Shown: positions 53,263 to 63,573, counted from the stretch's first letter. The stretch: 64,000 nt of DNA from an uncultured Prevotellaceae bacterium (GCA_900315075.1 OMXV01000001.1:124001-188000), one strand, 5' to 3'. Program-made: numbers and translations. Notes: generated by a model not told the origin, from the sequence alone.

Positions 53263-56200
53263 ATGACAAGAAAGTTGCTGTTGCTATTCTTTTTGACTGT
53301 CAGTCAAGTGATGACAGCACAGCATGTACCGCTCAGAACTATATCACAGATACCCCTCCAAGGTGCTGAGGATGCTCGCTGCCTGATGTTCGACCACTAC
53401 GGACTGATGTGGATAGGAACGGACCAAGGGCTTCATTCTTTCGACGGCTACCGCTTCAAGTCATATAGAAGCAATGCCTATTCACCTGGCATCCTACCCA
53501 ATAATTATGTCCGCTGTATGACAGAAGACAAGGAAGACTGCCTTTGGATAGGAACGCGCGACGGACTGGTGCGCTATGACAGGAGAAACGGTCGGTTTAA
53601 GACCTACCATCTTCGTGGAGACCAAGCCCGTTCGGCCAATGTGCTTTTCACATCGGCCAACGGAACGGTTTGGGCAGGAACAAACGCTGGTATCTCTCGT
53701 TACGATGCCCCAAATGATGTCTTTGTCAATGTGGATATGCCTGCTGGCGTACACTCTTTTGCTGAGGACACCAAAGGCAATCTGTATATAGGAACCTGGG
53801 AGGGAGGTTTGTTCCGATTGGACAAGAAAAGCGGCAGGATGGTAAGCTATCCTAAACTGAGCGAGCGCAACACCGCCTCCTCATTATTAATAGACAGCAG
53901 AGGGCGACTCTGGATAGGCACTTGGGAGAATGGTATCGTGTGTCTGGACCATCCTGAGAATGAACATACTCCGAATGTCCATCATATCAACGAGGGGAGA
54001 CGCGACTTCCGCACTTTCCATCAGTTGGTGGAGGACCCTGTGAGTCATTCCGTCTGGGGTTGTTGCATAGAAGGACTGACACGTGTAGGTCTCGACGATT
54101 TGTCGGAGGTAGAGAACTATGCCAATCTTACTTTCTGCTATGACATGCTGACCGACGGCAAAGGAAACCTATGGACAATCACACGAAACCAAGGCATCGT
54201 GCATCTTAGCACAAAGTCATCACCTTTCCGTTTCTGCTATCTCAATCCTGCAGGAAGGGAACTGCCAGTGAACCGTATTCAGAGTGTTTTCACTTCCGAC
54301 GGCCGCTGGTTTTGGTTAGGACTTCAGCCTTATGGCCTTGCGCACTATGACCGTGTGGAAAACCGCGTGACCTACAACAGCCAGATTCCCGGATTCAGTC
54401 AGATGACAGGCAATCTCGGCATTCATGCACAGACCATCTCAGCCGTACTGGATAAAGGCGACGGAGAACTCTGGTTTGGCGGTTCACGTGGCATTATCTC
54501 CTGGAAAGAAGGACAGCAAGCAAAAATCCTTGACTATAACAATACGCCATTCATCAGAGATGGCAGTGTGAAAGATTTTTTCCGTCAACATGACGGAACG
54601 ATATGGATAGCTCAAGACAATGGCATGTCAGTGGTTTTTCCAGATGGTAAGGGCCGACTGCTCAAAATGAGTGAGGCAGACCGTGATTTCAGCAACTGCG
54701 ATGTGCAAACCATCAGGGAGGACCATCAACACAGACTCTGGATAGCCACTGATAATGCAGGCATCCTACGCATCAGCGGTGATGTACGGCAGCCTCAGAC
54801 ACTGCGTTTCCACCAATATGTCCCTGCAAACAACAACTATCCGCTGGACGATGCCCTGGCGTGCTATGAAGACGCAGAACACAGACTCTGGGCTATTGCC
54901 AACAGTGGCGGACTATTCCTCTATAATGCAGAGAAGGATGCCTTTGAGCCTGTCAACCACCGTTTCCATATCAATGTGAACAGCATCTATTCTATCGACG
55001 GTGACCGGAAGGGATGGCTGTGGCTCTCTACAGACAAAGGGCTTATACGGCTGAAGGGTGAAAAAAGCAATAATTCTGTGACCTATTATGGTTTGGAGGA
55101 TGGTCTTGAGGCACCTCATTTCTCTCCTCATGGTTCATTCCGTCATGGCAAAGAACTCTTCTATGGCAATGTGAGCGGATTCTTTTCCTTTGAACCCTGC
55201 CAGATAGAGAAGTATCAACAGGTGGGTTCCGCCCCATTGATAGTATCAGACTTGATGATTGACGACGTACCATACGACTGGCTCGACTCCACTTTCCAAA
55301 AAAAGATATCCACATGCCAACCTTTCTATACAAAAGAGATTACCATACCTTCAGGAGTCGATAAATTCTCTGTCGGTTTCTCTCTCCTCACCTACCAGAG
55401 TCAGCAGCAATGCCGTTACGCCTACCGTCTGGAGAATTATGACCGTGAGTGGCATTATACCGATGCAGAAAACAGGATGGCCACTTATCAGAACCTACCA
55501 GCAGGCTCATATCATCTAAGGCTGAAGGCAATCGATAGTTATGGACATCAGACAGAGATGTCCTACAGTATTAAAGTGAACGTTTTACCCCCATGGTATC
55601 TTACCTGGTGGGCCTACCTGATATATGCGGCACTGCTGGCTGGTGCCATTTACGGGGTTATACGCTGGTACAAGAACTACCTGAAGACAAAGAACCGCCT
55701 AGCTATGGCCGTAGTATTTACCAATATCACCCACGAATTGCTCACCCCACTGACTATTATTTCAGCCTCTGTCGATGAATTGCGACAGAAAGCGCCACAG
55801 TTCAGTGCTAATTATGGATTGGTGCAGAACAATATCCAGCGGCTCACCCGACTGCTACGCCAGATACTTGAAGTGAGGAAATCGCAGGCCGGACAACTGA
55901 AACTGTTGGTGGCACGCGGCGACCTATCACGCTTTGTTGCTAATGAATGCGAGAGCATCCGTCCGATGGCCGGCTCTAAAAACGGGGAGTTAATAGTATC
56001 ATGTCCTCCCGAAGGTATTGACGCCTGGTTCGATAAAGACAAGTTGGACAAAATTCTCTACAACCTTCTATCGAATGCTGTGAAATATAACAAGGAAGGC
56101 GGGCGCATAACCGTGACACTGACTGCCGACGGACAACAGGCAACCCTAAAAGTCAGTGATGAGGGCATCGGTATCTCCAAGGACAAAATGAAACACCTCT

Positions 56201-57270
56201 ATACCCGGTTTCTTGATGGCGACTACCGGCGGATGAACACCCATGGTACGGGTATCGGTCTCTCATTGACGCACAACCTCGTCATGCTTCATCACGGGGA
56301 AATCGACTGCCAAAGCATAGAAGGTAAAGGCACCACATTCATCGTCACCCTACCAATCACGAAAGCAGCATACAACGAGAACGAGATAGATCTCACAGCC
56401 GACAATAGGGCCATTGACAGTCAGCAAACGGACCAGATGGAAGAGCAACTGCTAATGAATGCAGACAATGAGCCAGAAAACGAAGACATGGCTACGGAGA
56501 AAGACTACTCGATGTTGATTGTCGAGGACAACAGCGAACTCCTGGAACTCATGCGTAAGCTTTTTGCTCAACATTATCATGTCTATACTGCGCGCAATGG
56601 CAAACAGGCCCTAAACACGATTTACAAACGCGATCTCGACATTGTGATAACCGATGTCATGATGCCTGTCATGGACGGTATCGAACTGACACGCTGGATT
56701 AAAGACTCAAAAGACTATGCACAACTGCCAGTGGTCATGCTGACGGCGAAAACAACGGATGACGACAAAAATGTCGGGTATGAAACGGGGGCAGATGCCT
56801 ACATCACAAAACCTTTTAGGATGAGCGACCTGCAGTTGCGTATCAACAGCATCATCCAAAACCGAGAGCGCATACGCAGAAAATTCAGCAGTCAGACCGA
56901 CTTTAAAGTTGAGGAGCAACACTATTCTTCGCCCGACGAAGTTTTTATCCAAAAAGCCATTGACTGTGTGAAACAGCATCTCGACGATGCAGATTACGAC
57001 CGAGAGCAATTTGCATCCGACATGTGCGTCTCATCATCAACCCTGTATAATAAACTACGTGCACTCACAGGATTGTCTGTAACCGGATTCATCAACAACA
57101 TCCGTCTGAAAGAGGCATGCAATATCATGCGCCAGCAGCCCAGCATCAAAATCACCGAACTCTCTATGGAAGTAGGTTTCAACACACCGAAGTATTTTAC
57201 CAAACTTTTCAAGAAAGAGTTTGGCATGCTCCCCAGTGAGTATATCAATAAAACGAGTGAGAATCAGTAA
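53263..57270 (+). CDS. Hybrid two-component system regulator (HTCS)
   Basis: This 1335-residue membrane regulator combines sensor, kinase, receiver and DNA-binding domains. After a signal peptide (MTRKLLLLFFLTVSQVMTA) come two beta-propellers of reg_prop repeats (GLMWIGTDQGLHSFDGYRFK, LWIGTRDGLVRYD, VWAGTNAGISRYD, LWFGGSRGIIS and others). A Y_Y_Y domain (about 700-765) and a transmembrane helix (about 777-800) follow. The HisKA domain has His824 in NITHELLTPLT, the ATPase domain has LSNAVKYNKEGG and GTGIGLSLTHNLV, and the receiver has Asp1131 in ITDVMMPVMDG. An AraC-type HTH ends the protein (about 1230-1330). In Bacteroides such proteins bind glycan fragments in the periplasm and activate their own SusCD loci. 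The start is set at 53263 since the 14 codons before it do not fit the signal peptide. Confidence 0.95.
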   Translation: MTRKLLLLFFLTVSQVMTAQHVPLRTISQIPLQGAEDARCLMFDHYGLMWIGTDQGLHSFDGYRFKSYRSNAYSPGILPNNYVRCMTEDKEDCLWIGTRDGLVRYDRRNGRFKTYHLRGDQARSANVLFTSANGTVWAGTNAGISRYDAPNDVFVNVDMPAGVHSFAEDTKGNLYIGTWEGGLFRLDKKSGRMVSYPKLSERNTASSLLIDSRGRLWIGTWENGIVCLDHPENEHTPNVHHINEGRRDFRTFHQLVEDPVSHSVWGCCIEGLTRVGLDDLSEVENYANLTFCYDMLTDGKGNLWTITRNQGIVHLSTKSSPFRFCYLNPAGRELPVNRIQSVFTSDGRWFWLGLQPYGLAHYDRVENRVTYNSQIPGFSQMTGNLGIHAQTISAVLDKGDGELWFGGSRGIISWKEGQQAKILDYNNTPFIRDGSVKDFFRQHDGTIWIAQDNGMSVVFPDGKGRLLKMSEADRDFSNCDVQTIREDHQHRLWIATDNAGILRISGDVRQPQTLRFHQYVPANNNYPLDDALACYEDAEHRLWAIANSGGLFLYNAEKDAFEPVNHRFHINVNSIYSIDGDRKGWLWLSTDKGLIRLKGEKSNNSVTYYGLEDGLEAPHFSPHGSFRHGKELFYGNVSGFFSFEPCQIEKYQQVGSAPLIVSDLMIDDVPYDWLDSTFQKKISTCQPFYTKEITIPSGVDKFSVGFSLLTYQSQQQCRYAYRLENYDREWHYTDAENRMATYQNLPAGSYHLRLKAIDSYGHQTEMSYSIKVNVLPPWYLTWWAYLIYAALLAGAIYGVIRWYKNYLKTKNRLAMAVVFTNITHELLTPLTIISASVDELRQKAPQFSANYGLVQNNIQRLTRLLRQILEVRKSQAGQLKLLVARGDLSRFVANECESIRPMAGSKNGELIVSCPPEGIDAWFDKDKLDKILYNLLSNAVKYNKEGGRITVTLTADGQQATLKVSDEGIGISKDKMKHLYTRFLDGDYRRMNTHGTGIGLSLTHNLVMLHHGEIDCQSIEGKGTTFIVTLPITKAAYNENEIDLTADNRAIDSQQTDQMEEQLLMNADNEPENEDMATEKDYSMLIVEDNSELLELMRKLFAQHYHVYTARNGKQALNTIYKRDLDIVITDVMMPVMDGIELTRWIKDSKDYAQLPVVMLTAKTTDDDKNVGYETGADAYITKPFRMSDLQLRINSIIQNRERIRRKFSSQTDFKVEEQHYSSPDEVFIQKAIDCVKQHLDDADYDREQFASDMCVSSSTLYNKLRALTGLSVTGFINNIRLKEACNIMRQQPSIKITELSMEVGFNTPKYFTKLFKKEFGMLPSEYINKTSENQ

Positions 57271-57281
57271 TAACGAAGTGG

Positions 57282-58343
57282 CTATTCATTGACGACTCCA
57301 CAGTAAGGGCATTTTCCCTTGCTTTTGATTTGTCGGCCACAGTTACCACAGATGTATTTGCTGCGTGTCTTGAAGAGATATCGATAGACAGCCCAACCAA
57401 TATAAAGCGCCAAGAGCAGATAACCGAGATAAAACGATGTGGTGAATGTGAACAGCAGATAGTTGACCACACAAAGAGCCACTACACCGAGCAAATAGGG
57501 TACAGCCTCCCCCATGGAGAGATGCCTGAGACTATCATCTATAGTAGCAATGACCATGATGATAATCATCCACACCGATGTCAAGAACAAAGCCATTGGC
57601 CAATGATGTGAGAACGGGTTGAGCGATGGGTGAAAATAAAACTCCTGCCATTGCTCAGGTACAAACATCTGAATGCTTGTAAAAAGAGTAGCAGCACACG
57701 CCACTGTAATAGTGAGCATCGTGGGATAGAAAGTAGCAATATCTTTAAATTGTATGACGTATGACTTATCACTAAAGAGTCTTCTCAACCCATATGCCAT
57801 CATCACCATCAAGAACACGGCAAGGAATATCAGCCAATGTTTTTTTGAGAAGAAATAGACGAATTGAGATATCGAATCGTCGGGAACCACATTCACCAAC
57901 ATCTGCTTCTCGTGAACCCATCCAAACTCATTATTATTCCTGGCCAGTTGTATCCACACTGAATCGACCGAATCGGCAGGGAGGATGCGAATATCGGCCA
58001 CCACCACCAATTCTCCTTTAGCGACATAGAAGGTATCCAACGGCATATTGTTGATGGCTTCCTCTGGTATTTGTATTTGCAAAGCGAGACTATCCTTGAT
58101 GACTTCAAAGTTGTAATTCTCGGTGTAATGATGCTTTATCCGAAAATCCAAAGAATCAGCCCTTATAGAATCCATCTTGGTAAGTTGGACAGAATCGGCC
58201 ACTGGCAGGGAAGCCGTTTGCTGTTGCCCACACGACATGGTAAGAGACGACAACAACATCAACAAGAAGCAAAAAGGCAAAAAAGCAGTCTTCGCCATCT
58301 GAAATGTTCTGCGCTTCAACGAATGTATTCTCTTTCTTTCCAT
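57282..58343 (-). CDS. Zinc-ribbon membrane protein with SH3-like segment (uncharacterised)
   Basis: This 353-residue protein starts at 58343, one base after the U32 peptidase stop (TAATATG), giving MERKRIHSLKRRTF and then a lipoprotein-like signal (FLPFCFLLMLLSSLTMSC, Cys about residue 38). An extracytoplasmic part follows with an SH3-like strand set (DTFYVAKGELVVVADIRILP ... WVHEKQMLVNV). Five or so transmembrane helices span about 165-330. The C-terminal zinc ribbon is CGNCGRQIKSKGKCPYCG. The family is seen next to U32 peptidases in Bacteroidales to my knowledge, but function is unknown. Translational coupling to the upstream gene suggests related function. Confidence 0.75.
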   Translation of the reverse strand: MERKRIHSLKRRTFQMAKTAFLPFCFLLMLLSSLTMSCGQQQTASLPVADSVQLTKMDSIRADSLDFRIKHHYTENYNFEVIKDSLALQIQIPEEAINNMPLDTFYVAKGELVVVADIRILPADSVDSVWIQLARNNNEFGWVHEKQMLVNVVPDDSISQFVYFFSKKHWLIFLAVFLMVMMAYGLRRLFSDKSYVIQFKDIATFYPTMLTITVACAATLFTSIQMFVPEQWQEFYFHPSLNPFSHHWPMALFLTSVWMIIIMVIATIDDSLRHLSMGEAVPYLLGVVALCVVNYLLFTFTTSFYLGYLLLALYIGWAVYRYLFKTRSKYICGNCGRQIKSKGKCPYCGVVNE

Positions 58344-58344
58344 A

Positions 58345-60222
58345 TTACCCTGCATATACCAACATCTGACAATTTTTACAATCAAATCCAAGCCTGAATG
58401 TGCGTCCATCTGGCAGTCTCATCGACAGAGGTTCTTTCCAAGGCACCTTTTTCCCATCACGAGAGCAATAACCTATGAGTTGTCGGATGCAATGACGACA
58501 CTGCATGATGACACACTTTTGCTTTTGGTTACCCTTTGCCAATTCAAAAGCCTCCCCCACCCCTTTTTGTCCGTTCTGCGCATAAAAATCACGGGCGAGA
58601 TGATTAGCCACATTAAACATATAACTGTATTCAGCATAGATTGACGGAATGGGCATCGGCAGATGATTCACTTGACCAATCTTGCGAGTTCTGCGTCTCT
58701 TGTCGGATTCAGCCGCCAATTTTCTATCGAGCATTTCAACAGCCTCCCGTCGCAATTCAGCCAAGACACTTGAGGGAATGAAAATTGTTGCTGTTTGCTC
58801 ATCAATATGAATTTCTTCTGCCACATAATGAGTATTCCCCAACTTCTCCATCTGACGGTACATATTCTCCTCCTGTGGTTTCTGTGCCTTCTGCAATTCT
58901 ATCTCCCGTTGCACATCCACTTCAATATCCGCACCAACAATCGACATCAGAAGTGAGATATTATGCCCTATAGTACGTAGCATCATTTTCACCGGAATCT
59001 GTCGCACAGCACTCTTTCCTGCAAGGGCTTTCTCAAAAGCAGTGTCGCTATTGCGATACAGTCCCATTCCTGGTTTCAATTCCTGCGGCATACGCTGTGG
59101 GAATATACGATTGCCCACAGCGCGGTTTACACGGAATCCTTTCAGAGTCTTGTCCTGGTCGAAGAAACAAAGTCCGTCGCCATTGGCAAAGGCAGCAGTT
59201 CCCGCCACGTTGAAAGAGTCTCGACGTATCTCCTTTACCTTCCCCACATACTCGCCCATGGCCTTGGGGGTATCGACAGAAGCAATATTCTTTCTGACGC
59301 CAGAAACAAAATAGTCGGTAAAACCCCGATTAAAAGTCTTACGTAAGTTGGGTGTAAAGGCATAACCACACCGCCCCAGAGCCTGACGACACCAGCGGCC
59401 ATCAGCGTGTCGGATGATTTCATCAAGTTTTTGACTGTATGCAGCCACCACATTCTTCACATAGTTAACATCCTTCAGTCTTCCCTCAATTTTAAATGAT
59501 GTCACCCCAGCCTCAGCCATCTGCTGCAAATGTTCGATACGGCACATATCCTTCAGCGAGAGCCAATATCGAGGTTTGTCTATTTGTCGTCCTTCGGCAT
59601 CTGTCAGGTCAAATTTCAGCCGACAAAACTGCGCGCACTCACCCCGATTGGCACTGCGCCTGAAACAAAATTGCGAGGCATAGCAGACACCAGAATAACT
59701 TACGCACAAAGCTCCATGCACGAAGGCTTCTAATTCCACGTTGGGCACCTGACGGTATATCTCAGCGATTTCCTCAATAGACAGTTCACGTGCCAGTACC
59801 ACTCGAGAAAAGCCCTGACCAGAAAGCCATGCTACTTTCTCAGGTATGCGGTTGTCGGTTTGTGTACTGGCATGGATGGCCATGGTGACACGACCTTCAG
59901 CCCACAGATGCCGCATTACCTCGACGATAGCCATATCCTGCACGAGGATGGCATCAACTCCAGCATGTTCAAGGTCAAGAAGTAACGCTTCTACTTTCTC
60001 CAACTCATCCTCATACACGATGGTGTTGACCGTGACATACACCTTTGCCATGAATTGGTGGGCATAGTCGCAAAGTGCCTTGATATCATCAATAGAATTA
60101 CCAGCCGCCACCCTTGCGCCATGACTGATGGCACCTATATACACAGCATCTGCGCCATGATCAATAGCGGCGATGCCACATTCAAGGTTTTTGGCGGGAG
60201 CAAGGAGTTCAAGAGGATGCAT
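58345..60222 (-). CDS. U32-family peptidase-like protein (RlhA/YdcP type)
   Basis: This 625-residue protein belongs to the U32 'collagenase-like' family with a C-terminal DUF3656-type extension, similar in length to E. coli RlhA (YdcP). RlhA makes 5-hydroxycytidine in 23S rRNA; related TrhP acts on tRNA, so RNA hydroxylation is more likely than proteolysis. The start MHPLELLAPAKNLECGIAAI, then DHGADAVYIG, is characteristic. The Cys-rich segment ALCVSYSGVCYASQFC to GECAQFC (Cys173, 180, 186, 196, 200) probably binds a metal or iron-sulfur cluster. FKIEGRLKDVNYV follows. The C-terminus has more Cys pairs (CRHCIRQLIGYC, CKNC). Repeat copy F lies upstream. Confidence 0.9.
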   Translation of the reverse strand: MHPLELLAPAKNLECGIAAIDHGADAVYIGAISHGARVAAGNSIDDIKALCDYAHQFMAKVYVTVNTIVYEDELEKVEALLLDLEHAGVDAILVQDMAIVEVMRHLWAEGRVTMAIHASTQTDNRIPEKVAWLSGQGFSRVVLARELSIEEIAEIYRQVPNVELEAFVHGALCVSYSGVCYASQFCFRRSANRGECAQFCRLKFDLTDAEGRQIDKPRYWLSLKDMCRIEHLQQMAEAGVTSFKIEGRLKDVNYVKNVVAAYSQKLDEIIRHADGRWCRQALGRCGYAFTPNLRKTFNRGFTDYFVSGVRKNIASVDTPKAMGEYVGKVKEIRRDSFNVAGTAAFANGDGLCFFDQDKTLKGFRVNRAVGNRIFPQRMPQELKPGMGLYRNSDTAFEKALAGKSAVRQIPVKMMLRTIGHNISLLMSIVGADIEVDVQREIELQKAQKPQEENMYRQMEKLGNTHYVAEEIHIDEQTATIFIPSSVLAELRREAVEMLDRKLAAESDKRRRTRKIGQVNHLPMPIPSIYAEYSYMFNVANHLARDFYAQNGQKGVGEAFELAKGNQKQKCVIMQCRHCIRQLIGYCSRDGKKVPWKEPLSMRLPDGRTFRLGFDCKNCQMLVYAG

Positions 60223-60227
60223 TTATA

Positions 60228-60420
60228 TTGAAAATTGAAGATGAAAAGTAGTTAAAAGGGAGTTAAAGGGGAGTTAAAGGGACAATACCATTGAAGATTG
60301 AAAATTGAAAATTATTGAAGATTGAAAATTGAAAATTGAGGATTCTCTACCACTTTAGCTTTTTTCTCCGTATGTTGTGGCTTTGCCGCAGCCCACGAAA
60401 AAACTCCCCAGCATTTCTCT
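60228..60420 (+). repeat. Composite intergenic repeat, copy F
   Basis: Order as in copies A and B: GTAGTTAAAAGGGAGTTAAA units, GGGACAATACC, two ATTGAAGATTGAAAATTGAA arrays, then CTCTACCACTTTAGC, TTTTTTCTCCGTATGTTG, TGGCTTTGCCGCAGCCCAC and CTCCCCAGCAT. It fills the gap between the U32 start and the metA stop. Here the array runs opposite to the flanking genes, so orientation is not tied to transcription. Confidence 0.75.
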
Positions 60421-60430
60421 AACCCCTAAC

Positions 60431-61348
60431 TTATTTAATCTCATCAATGTTGTATGGAGTCTCTTGATAGACGTAATAGTTGATCCAGTTGTTGTAAAGC
60501 AGATTGGCATGCGCCCTCCATGAGACGAGTGGTTGCAAGTCGGGATTGTTGTCCATATAATAATTGCATGGCAATTCCACATCGTCACGGATGTCTCGGT
60601 CACGCTTATATTCATTGTCGAGTGTATTGGGAGCATATTCCAAATGACCTGTAATGAAGAATTCGCGTCCACCACGAGCCATGATGATACTGGGTCCACA
60701 TTCTGGAGAGTCAGCAATCAGTTGCAGACGGTCATCCTTAAGTATATCTTCACGTCTCACTTCTGTATGCCTACTATGTGGCATCATAAAGACATCATCG
60801 AATCCACGGAAGATAGGAAGTCGATTGCTTGAAGGATATTGTCTGAAAACCCCGAACATTTTCTTGGGAAGAGGGTATTTGGGAATACCATAATAATAAT
60901 ACAATCCCGCCTGCGCTGCCCAGCAGATATAGAGTGTGGAAGTGACGTTGGTACGTGCCCATTCAAAGATGGCCTTGATTTCATCCCAATAGAACACCTC
61001 TTCATAATCAAGTTGTTCGATGGGTGCTCCAGTGACAATCATACCGTCGAATTTCTGTTTCTTCAAGATTTCAAAGTCCTTGTAGAACAGCATCATATGC
61101 TCAATAGGGGTGTTCTTAGGCGTATGACTTTTGAGTTTCATGAATTTGATATCCAACTGCAACGGTGTGTTTGACAACAGTCGCAACAAGTCGGTCTCTG
61201 TGGTGATTTTCAGCGGCATAAGGTTGAGAATCACGATACGCAAGGGGCGAATATCTTGCGTATGGGCACGTGTGGTGTCCATTACGAAGATATTCTCTTG
61301 CTTGAGCAAATCAATAGCCGGAAGGCTGTCAGGAATTCTTAAGGGCAT
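60431..61348 (-). CDS. metA: Homoserine O-acyltransferase, probably acetyl-CoA-specific
   Basis: This 305-residue enzyme activates homoserine for methionine synthesis in the cytoplasm. It is a full-length MetA-family protein: MPLRIPDSLPAIDLLKQENI, the nucleophile Cys142 in YICWAAQAGLYYYYGI, PHSRHTEV, and His235/Glu237 in FITGHLEY. Residue 111 (GAPIEQLDYEEV) is Glu. In characterised members Glu at this position goes with acetyl-CoA use (Bacillus cereus type), and Gly with succinyl-CoA (E. coli type), so O-acetylhomoserine is the predicted product. A CTTACCTC-type repeat lies upstream at 61363-61395. Confidence 0.94.
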   Translation of the reverse strand: MPLRIPDSLPAIDLLKQENIFVMDTTRAHTQDIRPLRIVILNLMPLKITTETDLLRLLSNTPLQLDIKFMKLKSHTPKNTPIEHMMLFYKDFEILKKQKFDGMIVTGAPIEQLDYEEVFYWDEIKAIFEWARTNVTSTLYICWAAQAGLYYYYGIPKYPLPKKMFGVFRQYPSSNRLPIFRGFDDVFMMPHSRHTEVRREDILKDDRLQLIADSPECGPSIIMARGGREFFITGHLEYAPNTLDNEYKRDRDIRDDVELPCNYYMDNNPDLQPLVSWRAHANLLYNNWINYYVYQETPYNIDEIK

Positions 61349-61453
61349 TGTTTCTTTAGAGGTGAGAGGTAAGGGGTTAGAGGTAAGAGAATACTTTTAC
61401 TACTCTCGGATGCTAAATTTGATGTAATATATCTGTAATCTTACCACTGATTA

Positions 61454-63493
61454 TTACCACAAACTTAGTCTTTGTTCCTTGGGTACGAACATGGCATCGG
61501 TCTCTTTCGCACCGAAGGCATCATACCACATATCGATATGGGGGAGTGCACCGTTCACGCGGAAGCGTCCTAAAGAGTGCGGGTCACTCTTGGTACGGCT
61601 GCGGATTTCGGCATCAGTGATGTTGTTGGCCCACACACCTGCGTATGCCAAGAAGAAACGCTGTTCAGGAGTGAATCCATCGATTTCGGGCATGGGGTTT
61701 TCTTTCATGGCATTAAGCATCGCATAGAATGCCACTTGCAGTCCACCATGGTCAGCGAGGTTCTCCCCGAGCGTAAGTTTTCCGTTGGCGTTGAGGTCAG
61801 GGAGTACCTTGATAGCCGAGAAGAAGTCGGCATACTTCTCTGCTCTCTCGTTGAAATTACGTCCATCGGCTTCTGTCCACCAATCCTTCATATTACCATC
61901 CTTGTCGTAGTGACGTCCTTGGTCGTCGAATCCGTGTGTCATTTCATGACCTATCACCACACCGATGGCACCATAGTTGAAGGCATCGTCGGCAGTCATG
62001 TCGAAGAAAGGCACTTGCAGGATTCCTGCGGGGAAGCAGATTTCATTGGTTGTGGGATTGTAGTAAGCGTTGACTGTTTGTGGAGTCATATGCCACTCAT
62101 CGCGGTCCACGGGTTTTCCTGCTTTCTGGTCGATACTCCATTTATCCCAGAAAAGCCTGCAATTGATGACATTCTCATAGAATGATTTCTGTGGGTCGAT
62201 TTGTAATCCACTGAGGTCAATCCATTTGTCGGGATAACCCACTTTTACATAGAAGGTGGATAGTTTGTCGAGAGCATTCTGTTTGGTGACATCGTCCATC
62301 CAGTCTTGCGCCTTGATGCGTTCTGCAAGTGCCACCTGCAAGTTTTTCACGAGTCCGAGCATGCGCTCCTTGGCAGCGGCGGGGAAATATTTCTCGACAT
62401 AAATCTTACCCAAGGCCTGACCCATCACGCTCTGCACCTGATTGGTGGCTCTCTTCCATCTTGGATGGTCTTCCTGACGGCCGGTCATAGTCTTGCCGAA
62501 GAAGTCGAAGCTTTCAGCCTGCACCTCATCGCTGAGCAGCGATGCACTGGAATGGATGACATCCCACTCCATGTATGATTTGAGCTGTCCGGGTGTCATA
62601 TCGGCGATGATTTTATCCACGCCTTCCATGAATGATGGCTGTCCTACAACGATTTCCTTGATTTGCTCTTCGGTCATACCCTCTGCCACCATCAGTTCGG
62701 TGAGGTGGATATTTGGATATTTACGTTCAAATTCATCCATCGTCATTTTGTTGTAGTTGGCCTCCACATCGCGCAGTTCAGTGCGCGACTTGGAAATCTC
62801 GGCCACTTTTGTTTCAATGGCAAGCACGTCGTTCATTTTCAGTGTAGCAGCCTTCTGGTTGTAGCCAAAGAAGCGGAACATGTTGACAATGTGCTTTTTG
62901 TATGCCTCACGGATGGCCGTTGTGGCAGAGTCGTTGTCTAAATAATACTCTTTCTGTCCGAGTGTCAGTCCGCCTTGATAGACATTGAGGATATTCCATC
63001 CTGCATTTTTCTCGTCAGCTCCCCAGCCGGTACTCATGGGCACACCATAGGCGAAGGCAGCATATTTCAATTGCAATTGCCGCAAAGCGTATTTGGTCTT
63101 GCATCGCTCAATTTCCTTAAGTAATGGCATAACGGGCTTCACACCTTCATTGTTGCGCCGTGTAGAGTCCATAGCCAATTTATAGAAATCACTGAGTTTC
63201 TGCTCCACGGTACCACGGGCATAACTATTACGCAACAGTTCGGTAAGGATACCATTGATGCGCTCGTTATTATCTTGTGCCAGTCGGTCGAAGCTGCCGA
63301 ATCTGGAGTAAGCTGCCGGCAGAGGATTGTTCTTCATCCATCCGCCACAGGCAAACTGATAAAAGTCGTCGCCAGGACGTGCTGTGCGGTCGAGATTGCT
63401 GAGGTCGAGTCCCGACTTCTGAGAGTTCTGCGCCATTGTAGGCAGTGTCATAATAGCCATCAACATGATAGACAGGATTTTTTGTAGTTTCAT
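61454..63493 (-). CDS. pepO: M13-family (neprilysin/PepO) zinc metallopeptidase
   Basis: This 679-residue peptidase has a signal peptide (MKLQKILSIMLMAIMTLPTM, cut at AQ). An N-terminal M13 domain begins GDDFYQFACGGWMKNNPLP. The catalytic domain has VNAYYNPTTNEICFPAGIL, the zinc site HEMTH (His516, Glu517, His520) in IGHEMTHGFDDQGRHYD, and GENLADHGGLQ with the third ligand Glu. The C-terminus RFRVNGALPHIDMWYDAF to PKEQRLSLW is typical. It degrades short peptides in the periplasm or outside the cell. It is monocistronic as far as seen; no promoter of standard form was identified in the 80 bp upstream. Confidence 0.95.
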   Translation of the reverse strand: MKLQKILSIMLMAIMTLPTMAQNSQKSGLDLSNLDRTARPGDDFYQFACGGWMKNNPLPAAYSRFGSFDRLAQDNNERINGILTELLRNSYARGTVEQKLSDFYKLAMDSTRRNNEGVKPVMPLLKEIERCKTKYALRQLQLKYAAFAYGVPMSTGWGADEKNAGWNILNVYQGGLTLGQKEYYLDNDSATTAIREAYKKHIVNMFRFFGYNQKAATLKMNDVLAIETKVAEISKSRTELRDVEANYNKMTMDEFERKYPNIHLTELMVAEGMTEEQIKEIVVGQPSFMEGVDKIIADMTPGQLKSYMEWDVIHSSASLLSDEVQAESFDFFGKTMTGRQEDHPRWKRATNQVQSVMGQALGKIYVEKYFPAAAKERMLGLVKNLQVALAERIKAQDWMDDVTKQNALDKLSTFYVKVGYPDKWIDLSGLQIDPQKSFYENVINCRLFWDKWSIDQKAGKPVDRDEWHMTPQTVNAYYNPTTNEICFPAGILQVPFFDMTADDAFNYGAIGVVIGHEMTHGFDDQGRHYDKDGNMKDWWTEADGRNFNERAEKYADFFSAIKVLPDLNANGKLTLGENLADHGGLQVAFYAMLNAMKENPMPEIDGFTPEQRFFLAYAGVWANNITDAEIRSRTKSDPHSLGRFRVNGALPHIDMWYDAFGAKETDAMFVPKEQRLSLW

Positions 63494-63573
63494 AATGAAT
63501 AGAGGTTTTTTAAAAATAGGATAAATTGGGATGATATTGGGTTTTTATTGGGATGAATTAAGATAGAACGGGA

